A stretch of DNA of 64,000 nt from Limnobaculum allomyrinae (GTDB taxonomy: Bacteria; Pseudomonadota; Gammaproteobacteria; Enterobacterales; Enterobacteriaceae): assembly GCF_016649425.1 (NCBI RefSeq), contig NZ_JADRCR010000014.1, positions 1-64,000 of the forward strand, given 5' to 3'. Below, in pieces: positions 29,271-39,030 of this stretch (positions are counted from its first letter, which is position 1; each line of letters opens with the position of its first letter). Made by a program: the position numbers and the translations under genes. The notes beneath the pieces are model-generated. The model was not told the DNA's origin and did not search any database. It saw nothing but the letters and a program-made list of their open reading frames with translations.

Positions 29271-30527
29271 ATGGCAGTAAATAAAATGAAAACATCAATA
29301 TTAATTCCATCACTAATAACTCTGACCCTTTTAAGCGGCTGTACCCTGGAACCCGGTAGTCATCTTTCGATTTCAAATAAGACGGTTCAGGAACAGGAAG
29401 ATGAAAATTTTGATATTAACCAAATGGTTAATGTCTATAGCATTACGCCACAGTTAATTGATGAAGTTCGCATTCATCCCGCTGTTGCTCAATCTAATCC
29501 GCAATTAGAAAATGAACTGCAAAGCTATCAATATCACATCGGTATTGGTGATGTCCTCATGGTTACTGTATGGGATCACCCTGAGTTAACGACGCCCGCA
29601 GGCCAATACCGAAGCGCCAGCGATACAGGAAACTGGGTTCAGTCCGATGGTACTATTTTCTATCCTTATATCGGAAAATTATCGGTTAAGGATAAAACAA
29701 TGGCACAGGTTCGTGCTGATATCACAAAACAACTTTCACAATATATTGAGTCACCTCAAGTTGATGTAAGCATAGCGGCGTTTAGAGCTCAGAAAGCCTA
29801 TGTAACAGGAGAAGTCGCTAAATCAGGTCAACAACCTATTACCAATATCCCTCTAACGATTATCGATGCACTCAATCAGGCTGGTGGTCTTACAGAAAAC
29901 GCTAACTGGAACAATGCAATACTTACGCGCAACGGTAATAAATATCCTATATCACTAAATGCCTTAATGCAGCATGGCGACCTAACTCAAAACCGTTTAT
30001 TGCATGATGGTGACATTTTGTATGTTCCTCGTAACGACGATTTGAAAGTCTTTGTTATGGGGGAAGTTAAGAAACAAAGCACATTACGCATGGATCGCAG
30101 TGGCATGACATTAACTGAAGCTCTCGGTAATGCGGATGGAATAGATCAGAGCATGAGCGATGCCAGCGGCATTTTCGTCATCCGCTCCATTCGTAATAAC
30201 AATATCGAAGGTAATAACGACATGAGTACTGTTACTGGAAAAGTTAACGATGAAGACTCATTACAATTTAGCCCACTAGAAACAAATGACGCTACTAAAA
30301 ATGCTGGCACATCAAAAAAATTAGCCAATATATATCAACTAAATGCAAAAGATGCATCAGCGTTAGTGTTAGGAACTGAGTTTCAGTTACAACCCTATGA
30401 CATTGTCTATGTCACAACAGCGCCAATTGCCAGATGGAATAGAGTTATTAGTCAGTTAGCCCCAACAATCACCAGTATCAATAGCATGACAGAAACAACT
30501 CGCTGGATAAAACAATGGCCGAACTAG
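29271..30527 (+). CDS. wza: Outer-membrane polysaccharide export lipoprotein Wza
   Basis: Octameric outer-membrane translocon for capsule/exopolysaccharide. Lipoprotein signal with lipobox LLSGC (Cys24 from this start), then the polysaccharide-export domain ([34 protein letters not shown]) and SLBB domains. It follows E. coli Wza closely but is 418 residues instead of about 379; the extra residues sit just before [22 protein letters not shown], where a polar insert of about 35 residues is visible. The C-terminal helix forming the outer pore is present. A second ATG at 29286 is an alternative start. Confidence 0.94.
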   Translation: MAVNKMKTSILIPSLITLTLLSGCTLEPGSHLSISNKTVQEQEDENFDINQMVNVYSITPQLIDEVRIHPAVAQSNPQLENELQSYQYHIGIGDVLMVTVWDHPELTTPAGQYRSASDTGNWVQSDGTIFYPYIGKLSVKDKTMAQVRADITKQLSQYIESPQVDVSIAAFRAQKAYVTGEVAKSGQQPITNIPLTIIDALNQAGGLTENANWNNAILTRNGNKYPISLNALMQHGDLTQNRLLHDGDILYVPRNDDLKVFVMGEVKKQSTLRMDRSGMTLTEALGNADGIDQSMSDASGIFVIRSIRNNNIEGNNDMSTVTGKVNDEDSLQFSPLETNDATKNAGTSKKLANIYQLNAKDASALVLGTEFQLQPYDIVYVTTAPIARWNRVISQLAPTITSINSMTETTRWIKQWPN

Positions 30528-30961
30528 AATTCAATTCTATTCTGGTCGTGTGTATGGGGAATATCTGCCGCTCGCCGATTGGCGAACGACTTCTACAAAC
30601 CTATCTACCTCATAAGATTGTTCACTCTGCGGGGTTAGGTGCACCAAACGATGCTCCAGCAGACAATACCGCAATCGAAATTGCAACAAAGCATGGTATA
30701 TCGCTGGAAGGCCATAAATCAAAACCGTTCACGATACAGATGTCCAGGCAATATGACCTCATTCTTGTAATGGAGAAAAGGCATATTGAAATGATAACAA
30801 AGTTAGCCCCGGAAATAAGGGGGAAAACATTGTTATTCGGCCACTGGTTTAATCAACAAGAAATTGCAGATCCATATCGAAAAAGCAAAGAGCTATTTGA
30901 ATTGGTTTATCAACAATTGGAAAACTCTGCCAAACGATGGGTAAGTGTTTTACAAAACTAA
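30515..30961 (+). CDS. wzb: Low-molecular-weight protein-tyrosine phosphatase Wzb
   Basis: Cytoplasmic phosphatase of 148 residues that dephosphorylates Wzc. The active-site loop is VCMGNICRS, with the CX5R pair C13 and R19, and the general acid is D119 in ADPYRKS. It overlaps the end of wza by 13 bases, as expected in a wza-wzb-wzc block. Confidence 0.95.
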   Translation: MAELEFNSILVVCMGNICRSPIGERLLQTYLPHKIVHSAGLGAPNDAPADNTAIEIATKHGISLEGHKSKPFTIQMSRQYDLILVMEKRHIEMITKLAPEIRGKTLLFGHWFNQQEIADPYRKSKELFELVYQQLENSAKRWVSVLQN

Positions 30962-30984
30962 TTAAAATAAAAGCAAGAGATTAA

Positions 30985-33135
30985 ATGAGCATGACAGAAA
31001 AACATGAACTCTCAAATGAAAAACGAATAACAAATAATGAGGTTGATTTAACCTACTTATTAGGTATTGCTTTAGACTATAAATGGTTAATTTTTATAAC
31101 CTTATTAATATTTGCTGTATGTGGAACACTCTACGCCTTTACCGCAACCCCTATTTATAAAGCAGACGCATTAGTTCAGATTGAACAAAGATCTTCATCA
31201 AATATGCTTGGAAAATTATCTGAAATGTTACCAGATAATAAATCCTCATCAGCACCAGAAATTGAAGTGCTAAAATCAAGAATGATTTTGGGAAAAACCG
31301 TAAGAGATTTAAATTTAGACATTTTAGTTAAACCCCAATATTTCTTGGGTATTGGAAAAAAGTTTTCTCAACTATTTAATATAAAGAAAAATAAGATATC
31401 AATTACTCAATTAGAAGTACCAGATGAATGGATAAATAAAGAATTCATACTAAAAGTAATTTCAGAAAATAGTTACGAAATCAATATTGACGATCTGAAA
31501 ATTGAAGGCCGCGTAGGAGATTTAATCAATAAATCAGGATTCACCATCCTTGTAAATAGTATCAAATCAGAACCTAATGCTAAATTTGAAATAAAAAAAC
31601 TATCAGAGCTTTCGGCGATTAATAGTTTATCTGAAAGATATGATGTTTTTGATAAAACCAAAGATAACGGTATTCTTCAATTAACATTAGAAGGCGAGGA
31701 TCAAAATAAAATATCAGAAGAACTTAATAGCATTACATATAACTATTTAAGCCAAAATATTGTTAGAAAATCAGAAGAAGCAGCTAAAAGCCTGGATTTT
31801 CTCAACAGTCAGATCTCTGTGGTTAAAGCTAATTTAGATGAGGCTGAAAATAATTTAAATAAAGTCCGGCAGGAGAATGTTTCAATAGATCTTCCCCTAG
31901 AAGCAAAATCTACACTGGATGCTATAGTTTCTGTAGAGTCTCAACTCAAAGAATTAACGTTAAATGAGGCTGAAATATCCAAGTTATATACAAAAGATCA
32001 CCCATCATATAGAGCATTACTTGAAAAAAGAACAACATTAAAGAAGGAAAAAGAAATTCTGAATAAGCGTATTAGTGATATGCCTAAAACGCAACAAGAA
32101 ATCTTACGCCTGACACAAGATGTACAATCCGGACAAGATGTTTATATGCTCTTATTAAACAAACAGCAAGAATTAAGCATCAATAAAGCAAGTACAGTCG
32201 GGAATGTTAGAATCATAGATTCCGCAGTAACACAACCGAAAGCTATAGCACCTAAGAAGGTTTTAATAATATTAGCCTCTATATTGCTTGGTATGTTAGT
32301 TTCATTCTGTATTATTGTAACTCGAGTATTTTTAAATCAAGGTATTGAAAGTACAGAAACCATAGAAGACCTTGGTATAAATGTGTATGCAACTGTACCA
32401 GTATCCACTTGGTTAATTAACCAAAATAATACTTTAAAGAAACGAGGTACTAAAAAACCGCGTTCTAATAGTTTGCTTGTTACTGATAATCCAACGGATA
32501 TTTCTGTAGAAGCCATAAGAAATTTGCAGGCAGGATTACATTTTGCTTTGTTTGAAGCATCTAACAAAATATTAATGTTTACCAGTGCCACTCCAGAAGT
32601 TGGAAAAACGTTTATTAGCTGCAATCTTGCTGCCGTAATGGCCCAATCAGGGAAAAAAATTCTTTTTATTGATAGTGATATGAGACGAGGTGAAGCTCAC
32701 TACATATTAGAAGGAAGAGAAAAAAATGGGCTCTCGGAATTATTATCCGGTCAAATATCAATTACTGATGCCATTCAGAGTATAAAAATCAATGGCTTAG
32801 ATTTTATTTCCCGAGGTGAGGCTCCATCAAACTCATCAGAATTATTGTTTAATGAGAAATTAAACAAATTACTTGTTTGGGCAAATGAAAACTATGATTT
32901 AATTATTATTGATACACCACCAGTTCTGGCTGTTGCGGATGCCAGCATAGTCGGTAAGTATGCAGGAACATCAATGCTAGTAACCCGATTCCAAAAAACA
33001 ACATTAAAAGATCTAAAAACATCAATCAGAAGATTAGAGCAATATGGAATAAAAATAAAAGGTGCCATCTTTAATGGCCTTGAAAGAAAAAGCTCAAATA
33101 GTTATGAATACAATACATATAAAGACTATTTATAA
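30985..33135 (+). CDS. wzc: Polysaccharide co-polymerase and BY-kinase Wzc
   Basis: Inner-membrane protein of 716 residues controlling chain length and export. Helix 1 is around residues 36-54; a Wzz-type periplasmic domain with coiled coils spans 60-420; helix 2 is around 426-448. The cytoplasmic BY-kinase has Walker A SATPEVGKT (534-542), Walker A' ILFIDSDMRRG (559-569) and Walker B LIIIDTPPV. The tyrosine tail ends NSYEYNTYKDYL with four Tyr, fewer than in E. coli K-12 Wzc. It works with Wza and Wzb. Confidence 0.94.
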   Translation: MSMTEKHELSNEKRITNNEVDLTYLLGIALDYKWLIFITLLIFAVCGTLYAFTATPIYKADALVQIEQRSSSNMLGKLSEMLPDNKSSSAPEIEVLKSRMILGKTVRDLNLDILVKPQYFLGIGKKFSQLFNIKKNKISITQLEVPDEWINKEFILKVISENSYEINIDDLKIEGRVGDLINKSGFTILVNSIKSEPNAKFEIKKLSELSAINSLSERYDVFDKTKDNGILQLTLEGEDQNKISEELNSITYNYLSQNIVRKSEEAAKSLDFLNSQISVVKANLDEAENNLNKVRQENVSIDLPLEAKSTLDAIVSVESQLKELTLNEAEISKLYTKDHPSYRALLEKRTTLKKEKEILNKRISDMPKTQQEILRLTQDVQSGQDVYMLLLNKQQELSINKASTVGNVRIIDSAVTQPKAIAPKKVLIILASILLGMLVSFCIIVTRVFLNQGIESTETIEDLGINVYATVPVSTWLINQNNTLKKRGTKKPRSNSLLVTDNPTDISVEAIRNLQAGLHFALFEASNKILMFTSATPEVGKTFISCNLAAVMAQSGKKILFIDSDMRRGEAHYILEGREKNGLSELLSGQISITDAIQSIKINGLDFISRGEAPSNSSELLFNEKLNKLLVWANENYDLIIIDTPPVLAVADASIVGKYAGTSMLVTRFQKTTLKDLKTSIRRLEQYGIKIKGAIFNGLERKSSNSYEYNTYKDYL

Positions 33136-33190
33136 TATTGAAAATGAAATTAAAGATTATACGTAAGCGCTATAAATTATAGCTTCCCAT

Positions 33191-34312
33191 ATGAATAACA
33201 CACTTATATTTTACGTAATATTCCTTCTTCTTTTTTTTATTTCTTTTGCTCAATGCAAATTGAAAGAAAGTGATGAAAAAGGGAATCTCTACCTTTTAAA
33301 TATAGTAATAATAACTTTGTTTTTTATTGTAATAATATCAGGAATGCGAGGAAAAGGAGTCGGCGCTGATGATTATAACTATATAGCCTTTATAAGAAAT
33401 ACACCTGAATTATTTAAAATAAAATTTGATGAAATAAAAGGCTCTACAATGGAACCAGGATTTACATTATTGGTTTCATTTTTAAAGATGTTTTCTGAAA
33501 ATGTGAATTTTATTTTTACTTCTATAACCGCAATATCTGTTTTATTGATTTCTATTTCATATTATAAATTCTCAAGATTCTATTCATTTTGTATATTAAT
33601 ATATTTTAGTCATATCTATCTTTATAGAGAAATGACTCAAATTCGCGCTGGCATAGCCTATGCAATAGTTCTTCTTGGATTTTATTTTTTATATAATAAA
33701 AGAAATAATTTATTCTACTTACTTGTAATAATATCGTCCTTTTTTCATATATCAACATTAGCAGCGATTATTATTATTCCGTTTAGTAAAGTTATCAACA
33801 CTAGAAAACGGGCTATAGCTATTATTTTTCTTGCTATAGTCATGTCACTAGGTAATGTTTCCAATATCCTTATATCTTATGCATCAATATATTTATCCAA
33901 CTCAGCCCAGATTCAAAAATATGTTTTAGATAGCGCCGGGTATGTGTACTCACTGGATCTATTTAATCCAACAACGATAAAACAGTTTATATTTATGTTT
34001 ATCGTTTTTATATATTGGAATGATATTGTTAAAATTACAAATTCAAAGATTAAGATTTTAATTTCATCATATGTCTTGTCCCTATTCTTCTTAATTGCAT
34101 TTTCTTCTTTAGCCGTCTTTGCATCAAGAATTGCCAGTATATTTAGTATGATAGAACCTATATTAATAGTTCAAATTTTACTTTCACAAAAAGACACCTC
34201 AAAGAGAATGGCAATGATGATATTATTTTCTATTATTTATGCCCTAATCCTATGTTTGAATCTAGAGATCAAACAAGTTCTTGGTCCATATTCAAATATA
34301 ATATTCTCATAG
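33191..34312 (+). CDS. EpsG/Wzy-type polysaccharide polymerase
   Basis: Very hydrophobic 373-residue protein with about ten helices and low GC. It carries EpsG-family features: RGKGVGADDYNYIAFI after the second helix, YREMTQIRAGIAYA in the middle and FFHISTLAAI. Such proteins polymerise lipid-linked repeat units on the periplasmic face. It lies just after wzc, as expected for wzy. Assignment is by motif and context rather than close identity. Confidence 0.75.
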   Translation: MNNTLIFYVIFLLLFFISFAQCKLKESDEKGNLYLLNIVIITLFFIVIISGMRGKGVGADDYNYIAFIRNTPELFKIKFDEIKGSTMEPGFTLLVSFLKMFSENVNFIFTSITAISVLLISISYYKFSRFYSFCILIYFSHIYLYREMTQIRAGIAYAIVLLGFYFLYNKRNNLFYLLVIISSFFHISTLAAIIIIPFSKVINTRKRAIAIIFLAIVMSLGNVSNILISYASIYLSNSAQIQKYVLDSAGYVYSLDLFNPTTIKQFIFMFIVFIYWNDIVKITNSKIKILISSYVLSLFFLIAFSSLAVFASRIASIFSMIEPILIVQILLSQKDTSKRMAMMILFSIIYALILCLNLEIKQVLGPYSNIIFS

Positions 34313-34364
34313 TCTTCTACAGTGACAGTTTAGCAAAGAAAAATTTCATCAGGAGGATGGATGA

Positions 34365-35192
34365 ATGGAACGTCATGATATTGCAATAATCATGTCATTA
34401 TACGGAAAAGATAATGAATCGTACCTAAATGAATGTCTGGACAGCATATTGCAACAGACATATACATCATGGCATTTATTTCTTTACTCTGATGGCACAA
34501 TACCAAGTGAACTTCAGAACATTGTCGATAATTTTATTACCCAATATAAATCAAAAATAACCTTTTGTAGCAGGGAAAAGAACATGGGGTTAGCAATGAC
34601 ACTCAACGATCTTATCGCTGTGGTTTTGGAAAAATCATCTGCAAAATATGTTGTAAGAATGGATTCCGATGATATCGCAGTAGCAGACAGATTTTCGTTG
34701 CAATACTCCTATATGGAGCAGCATCCTGAAATAGATGTCTCTGGTGGTGGTTGTTATGAATTTGGTTCTGATTTTTCTAAAAATTACAAAAAGGTTCTTT
34801 CTTCTCATGAAGAACTATCTGACAAAATATTTAATCGATGCCCATTTGTGCATCCAACCGTAATTTTTAAACGTTCAGTCTTTGAATCAGGCATGCGATA
34901 TCCAACAGATACTTTTATGACAGAAGATCTGGCTTTTTGGTTCTTATTGCTCAGTAAAGGATTTCGATTCGGAAATATTGATACCGGGTTAATTTACTAT
35001 CGACAATCTAATAATACTGTACTTCGTAGAAGAGGTTTTGATAAAGCTTTAAGTGAATTGAAGCTCAGAGTAAAATATCAATTCAGATTTAGACGTTTAG
35101 GATTACAAGATTCTTTTTATACATTATCTCATTTCATTTTGAGATTATTTCCCGCATCATTATTTGGTTATCTATATAAACGATTTCGTTAA
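34365..35192 (+). CDS. Glycosyltransferase family 2
   Basis: GT-A fold transferase of 275 residues. The N terminus DIAIIMSLYGKDNESYLNECLDSILQQ is the nucleotide-sugar binding start, the metal-binding motif is DSDD (100-103), and TEDLAFW (E187, D188) holds the catalytic region. It adds a sugar to the lipid-linked repeat unit; donor unknown. A perfect AGGAGG lies eight bases upstream of the ATG. Confidence 0.85.
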   Translation: MERHDIAIIMSLYGKDNESYLNECLDSILQQTYTSWHLFLYSDGTIPSELQNIVDNFITQYKSKITFCSREKNMGLAMTLNDLIAVVLEKSSAKYVVRMDSDDIAVADRFSLQYSYMEQHPEIDVSGGGCYEFGSDFSKNYKKVLSSHEELSDKIFNRCPFVHPTVIFKRSVFESGMRYPTDTFMTEDLAFWFLLLSKGFRFGNIDTGLIYYRQSNNTVLRRRGFDKALSELKLRVKYQFRFRRLGLQDSFYTLSHFILRLFPASLFGYLYKRFR

Positions 35193-35225
35193 ATTAACTC
35201 TGTTTTATCTGACTATCAGGAAATG

Positions 35226-36467
35226 ATGAATTTTATCAGAAAACATCTTTATACGATGTATAAATACATTGACCAATTTGCATTCGCGTTATTGAATGTA
35301 GGTACTATTCTTTTTATTTCAAAATTCTTAGTTACTGAGCAAGCTGTAAAATATATTATTATCAGTTCATTATCTTCATTTTCACTTGTTCTGGTTGTTG
35401 CACTTATTATTTCACCATTTTGGATCTTTTGTGTAAAGGGAGAACATCAAAATGAATATTTTAACTTCAGTATTAAGTTAACATTAATCGTATCGACATT
35501 GATAAGTACAATACTTTCACTATTTCATTATATTGAAAATGAAAGTATTACAGATGTTTTAATAATATTTTCATTAGGTACACTTTATCCATTTTATGAT
35601 TTTTTAAGAAGGGCTCTCTATGTTATTCATAAAGAGTCACTTGCTGCTATGATGACAAGCTTTCTTTGCATTCTTACAGCAATAAGTTACTTTATTCTTT
35701 TTATTAATAACGTACAAAATTATACTTTTTATCTTAGTGTATTAGTTATTTTCCTGGCTTTATTCATCTGTGCTATTTTGCTATTAACCAGAGATTTTTA
35801 CCTGAGCTCTTTAGTAACTCATCATAGCTCCTGGCAAAAGAAACTTATCAACTATTGGTCACTCGGAAAGTGGTCTATGAGCTCTATGATATGTTTTTGG
35901 CTGGCAACTCAAGGCTTATTCATTTACTTTGGCCATACTGTGGCAGATGAAAGTATCGTAACAACTCGATTATGTCTTAGTCTCGCAGGTATTATGGCCA
36001 TCTATTTTTCAGCAATAGAAAATAAGCTTATGCCTCAGTTACGGGAACTCTTCATTATTAATGCAATAGAAAAGATATCAGAAATAAGAATTTCTTATTA
36101 TAAGAATAGTCTCATTATTTCTATCATACTTATGACTTTATTGTTTTTCGGTTATTACATTTTCATTTCTGAAGACATAGTTAATCTCAACATCTTATTA
36201 ATATTATGTTTGCATCAGCCCATTATTGGTTTATTTAAATTCGAATCGTTTTATTTAAAAATAAAACGATTTCACTTTAAAGTTTTTATTTCCAACTTTA
36301 TTGCATTAGCAATTACAGCTTTATCTTCACTATTATTAGATAAAAATTCATCTAATTTCCTGGCATACTTAATACTTATTAACGGTCTTGTATGTTCAGT
36401 ATTTTACATCTACTTCTTTTACAAAAATAGGGACTTTACTTGTGCTACAAGACAATCTGACCAATAA
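35226..36467 (+). CDS. Multi-pass membrane protein, probable Wzx flippase
   Basis: Hydrophobic protein of about 413 residues with 11-12 predicted helices and no strong enzymatic motif. In a locus holding Wzy, Wza, Wzc and transferases, a protein of this topology and size is most likely the MOP-superfamily flippase that turns over the lipid-linked repeat unit. Sequence similarity to known Wzx is not obvious by eye, so this rests on context. Two adjacent ATGs exist (35223, 35226); the second is better spaced from AGGA. Confidence 0.6.
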   Translation: MNFIRKHLYTMYKYIDQFAFALLNVGTILFISKFLVTEQAVKYIIISSLSSFSLVLVVALIISPFWIFCVKGEHQNEYFNFSIKLTLIVSTLISTILSLFHYIENESITDVLIIFSLGTLYPFYDFLRRALYVIHKESLAAMMTSFLCILTAISYFILFINNVQNYTFYLSVLVIFLALFICAILLLTRDFYLSSLVTHHSSWQKKLINYWSLGKWSMSSMICFWLATQGLFIYFGHTVADESIVTTRLCLSLAGIMAIYFSAIENKLMPQLRELFIINAIEKISEIRISYYKNSLIISIILMTLLFFGYYIFISEDIVNLNILLILCLHQPIIGLFKFESFYLKIKRFHFKVFISNFIALAITALSSLLLDKNSSNFLAYLILINGLVCSVFYIYFFYKNRDFTCATRQSDQ

Positions 36468-37416
36468 AATAGGCATTTTAGACACCAGCATTTGCTCAAT
36501 GAATGTCGGTGACTTTATTATTATGGACTCAGCCATAAAACGTCTTGAGTCCACGTTTCCTTTATCACAAAAAATACATTTCCCGACACATGAAAGAATT
36601 ACTCGGGTTGGTTTCAAAAGGCAAAAAGAGATTAGTCTTAATTTTCTTTGTGGTACTAACTGTCTAAATTCATCAATGCTTATACATCGCCAGTGGAATA
36701 TAGGACTAATAAACTCTTTATTAATGAAAAAAGTGATCACTTTGGGGGTTGGCTGGGGTAACTATCAACAACATCCTGATACTTATACTTCACTGTTATT
36801 AAGAAGAATGCTATCAGCCAACCATCTCCACTCCGTCCGTGACTCTTATACCGAAAGTCAACTCAAAAAGGCAGGGGTAAAAAATGTTATCAATACTTCT
36901 TGCCCTACTATGTGGGATCTCACTGAACAACATTGTGCTCAAATACCAACCTCAAAAGCGGAAAATGTCGTTTTCACACTCACAGACTATCGCCAGGATT
37001 ATGATAAAGATTTAACGCTTATTCAGGCTTTGAAAGAGAGTTATCAGGATGTCTATTTCTGGGTACAAGGTTCACAAGACTATGAATATTTTAAAACATT
37101 TGGTCGACATTTAGATGGAATAAAAGTTATACCAGCAAATTTGTCTGATTTTGATAAAATATTATTAAGCTCTCTTTCTTTGGACTATATTGGTACTCGC
37201 TTGCATGCAGGGATCCGTGCACTACAGAAAATGAGAAGAAGCATTATTATCTCCGTCGATAACCGTGCCGAAGAAAAAAGAAAAGATTTTAATTTGACAG
37301 TAATTCCCCGAAACTTAACTGTTTCGGAGTATGTTGATATTTTTAATCAGCACGTTGAACTTCAGCTAACAATACCATTTTCAGCAATCAATGAATGGAA
37401 AGCGCAGTTTGATTAA
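36442..37416 (+). CDS. Polysaccharide pyruvyl transferase family protein
   Basis: Product of 324 residues resembling the CsaB/WcaK family: an N-terminal ILDTSICSMNVGDFIIMDSAIKRL, a central VITLGVGWGNYQ and SVRDSYTESQLKKAGV, and a C-terminal YIGTRLHAGIRALQ motif. These enzymes add ketal pyruvate from phosphoenolpyruvate to a sugar. I prefer the GTG at 36442 with AGGGAC seven bases upstream; an ATG at 36388 would overlap the preceding gene by 80 bases. It implies an acidic, pyruvylated polymer. Confidence 0.8.
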   Translation: MLQDNLTNKIGILDTSICSMNVGDFIIMDSAIKRLESTFPLSQKIHFPTHERITRVGFKRQKEISLNFLCGTNCLNSSMLIHRQWNIGLINSLLMKKVITLGVGWGNYQQHPDTYTSLLLRRMLSANHLHSVRDSYTESQLKKAGVKNVINTSCPTMWDLTEQHCAQIPTSKAENVVFTLTDYRQDYDKDLTLIQALKESYQDVYFWVQGSQDYEYFKTFGRHLDGIKVIPANLSDFDKILLSSLSLDYIGTRLHAGIRALQKMRRSIIISVDNRAEEKRKDFNLTVIPRNLTVSEYVDIFNQHVELQLTIPFSAINEWKAQFD

Positions 37417-38464
37417 TAAAATACTATTTATTACTTCGTCATTACAACGAGGTGGACCGACTAATCAGCTTTATGAATTAGTCTCATCCAATATATTCAG
37501 GGAATCATTCAACGTTGAAATTTTATCTCTTTCCCCATTAGATATTAATAGTTCACGTAGTAATGATTTTAAACAACTTGGCTTACCCGTTTATTCACTT
37601 AATGATAATAGCCACAACTACTTCGTTCTGAAAAATAAGCTTTATCAGTTTATAACTGAAAATGACTACCATACTGTTATCTCTCAAGGAATAAGAGCTG
37701 ACATCTCGATTTCACTGGTTCATAAGAAATTATCCAGCAAGATATATTCTATTTTGCATAATTATATCGGACCGGATTATCGCTACACATATGGCTATAA
37801 GTCATCTTTGATGACATTTCTGCACGTTCGTGCTCTGAAAAAAATGAATGTTATTTGTGTATCAGAAAGTGTTGGTCACTACGTTAAGCACCAATATCAT
37901 CTGAATACAATCGCCATAAGAAATGGTGTATCACCTTCAGTGCCGAAGATTAAAAGTAGTCATATTGACGGTGATAAAATTAAGTTAGTTTATGTTGGCG
38001 TACTTAATGACAGGAAAGGCGTTAGGGAGCTTATTGATTCGTTTATAAAAATTGAACGTCAGGATGTTGAATTGAGTATTGTAGGTTCAGGGCCTTTAAG
38101 TGACTCGCTAATTTATTCCGATCGCAGAGTGATTTTTTACGGTCAGAGAAATGATATCGCAGACATCTTAGCTAACAGTGATATTTTTGTATCAAACTCC
38201 AAATTTGAAGGCCTGCCGATGGCCGTTCTGGAAGCCCTATCGGTGGGTATTCCTTGTCTTCTTTCGAAAATACCACCGCATCAGGAGGTTATTTCACTGA
38301 GCAAAGCATTTGGTAGCATATGTGATTTCAATGATACTCCCGCTTTCTCCCACCTGATTAACGAAAGTCTTGGTATTCATCCTGACGCAATTATTGATGA
38401 TTTTAATAGAAATTTATCATCTGACGTTATGGCTGAACAATATAAGAAAATACTCATAAGCTAA
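37391..38464 (+). CDS. Glycosyltransferase family 4 (GT-B)
   Basis: GT-B transferase of 357 residues. The N-terminal FITSSLQRGGPTNQLYELV is the acceptor-side loop; the C-terminal half has LVYVGVLNDRKGVRELI and the EX7E motif in FEGLPMAVLEALSVGIPCL. It overlaps the pyruvyl transferase gene by 26 bases. Probably adds the second or third sugar of the repeat. It is the last gene of the exopolysaccharide operon; a hairpin follows within ten bases. Confidence 0.85.
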   Translation: MNGKRSLINKILFITSSLQRGGPTNQLYELVSSNIFRESFNVEILSLSPLDINSSRSNDFKQLGLPVYSLNDNSHNYFVLKNKLYQFITENDYHTVISQGIRADISISLVHKKLSSKIYSILHNYIGPDYRYTYGYKSSLMTFLHVRALKKMNVICVSESVGHYVKHQYHLNTIAIRNGVSPSVPKIKSSHIDGDKIKLVYVGVLNDRKGVRELIDSFIKIERQDVELSIVGSGPLSDSLIYSDRRVIFYGQRNDIADILANSDIFVSNSKFEGLPMAVLEALSVGIPCLLSKIPPHQEVISLSKAFGSICDFNDTPAFSHLINESLGIHPDAIIDDFNRNLSSDVMAEQYKKILIS

Positions 38465-38469
38465 ACAAC

Positions 38470-38497
38470 TTCAGCTCCGGTATACGCCGGAGCTGAA
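38470..38497. terminator. Convergent terminator after the exopolysaccharide operon
   Basis: TTCAGCTCCGG (38470-38480) and CCGGAGCTGAA (38487-38497) form an 11-bp stem with a six-base loop. It lies between the GT4 gene (plus) and yjeI (minus). The T run is poor on both sides. Confidence 0.7.
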
Positions 38498-38509
38498 ATC
38501 ACCAGCAAA

Positions 38510-38857
38510 TCAGTTTGGACAACGATAAACCTGCCCACTGACTTTACTGTCCAGTGGAACAAATTCAGATAAGAAGCTTTGTCCTTGCCCCGTGATGCCA
38601 TAAATAACATTTCCACCCATGGCTGCCGCTTTATTACGCAGATCATTGGTTGCACTGGCCACTGAATCATATTCGCTATTGGCACCAGACAACCAGTTAC
38701 TCTGACTTCCTTCTGCTGAGCCTAATAACTGACATGCAGCACCTGGCTGCTCATCAACAATTCTGACTTGCTGACCAGCACCGCTTAACGTATTTGTACT
38801 GGAACAACCTACCAACATTAATGCCGCCGCAAGGCTTAAACACAATTTAACCCGCAT
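38510..38857 (-). CDS. yjeI: DUF4156 lipoprotein YjeI
   Basis: Small lipoprotein of 115 residues with lipobox LMLVGC (Cys18) and mature sequence QQVRIVDEQPGAACQLLGSAEGSQSNWLSG, matching E. coli YjeI almost throughout, ending SGQVYRCPN. Function unknown. In E. coli this gene follows groL; here it lies 18 kb away, beyond the exopolysaccharide locus, and an fliB-like gene occupies the groL-adjacent place. Confidence 0.93.
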   Translation of the reverse strand: MRVKLCLSLAAALMLVGCSSTNTLSGAGQQVRIVDEQPGAACQLLGSAEGSQSNWLSGANSEYDSVASATNDLRNKAAAMGGNVIYGITGQGQSFLSEFVPLDSKVSGQVYRCPN

Positions 38858-39030
38858 GTTTCCCCCATATCATATTGAGAATCTGAATGATTCTAACAAA
38901 AAACTACAGGCAGCTTTAAGCATCCTCTGCCACATTTACATGAATCATGGCCCTGTATCGAGTTACCACTCAGCTTACCCTATTCTTTTTATTCGTGCCC
39001 GAAGTAAAAAGCAGATGGTGTGATGAAAAA

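Noticed and set aside
27245-38464. Prophage or transposon origin of the exopolysaccharide locus
   Set aside because: No integrase, transposase, or terminal inverted repeats were seen.
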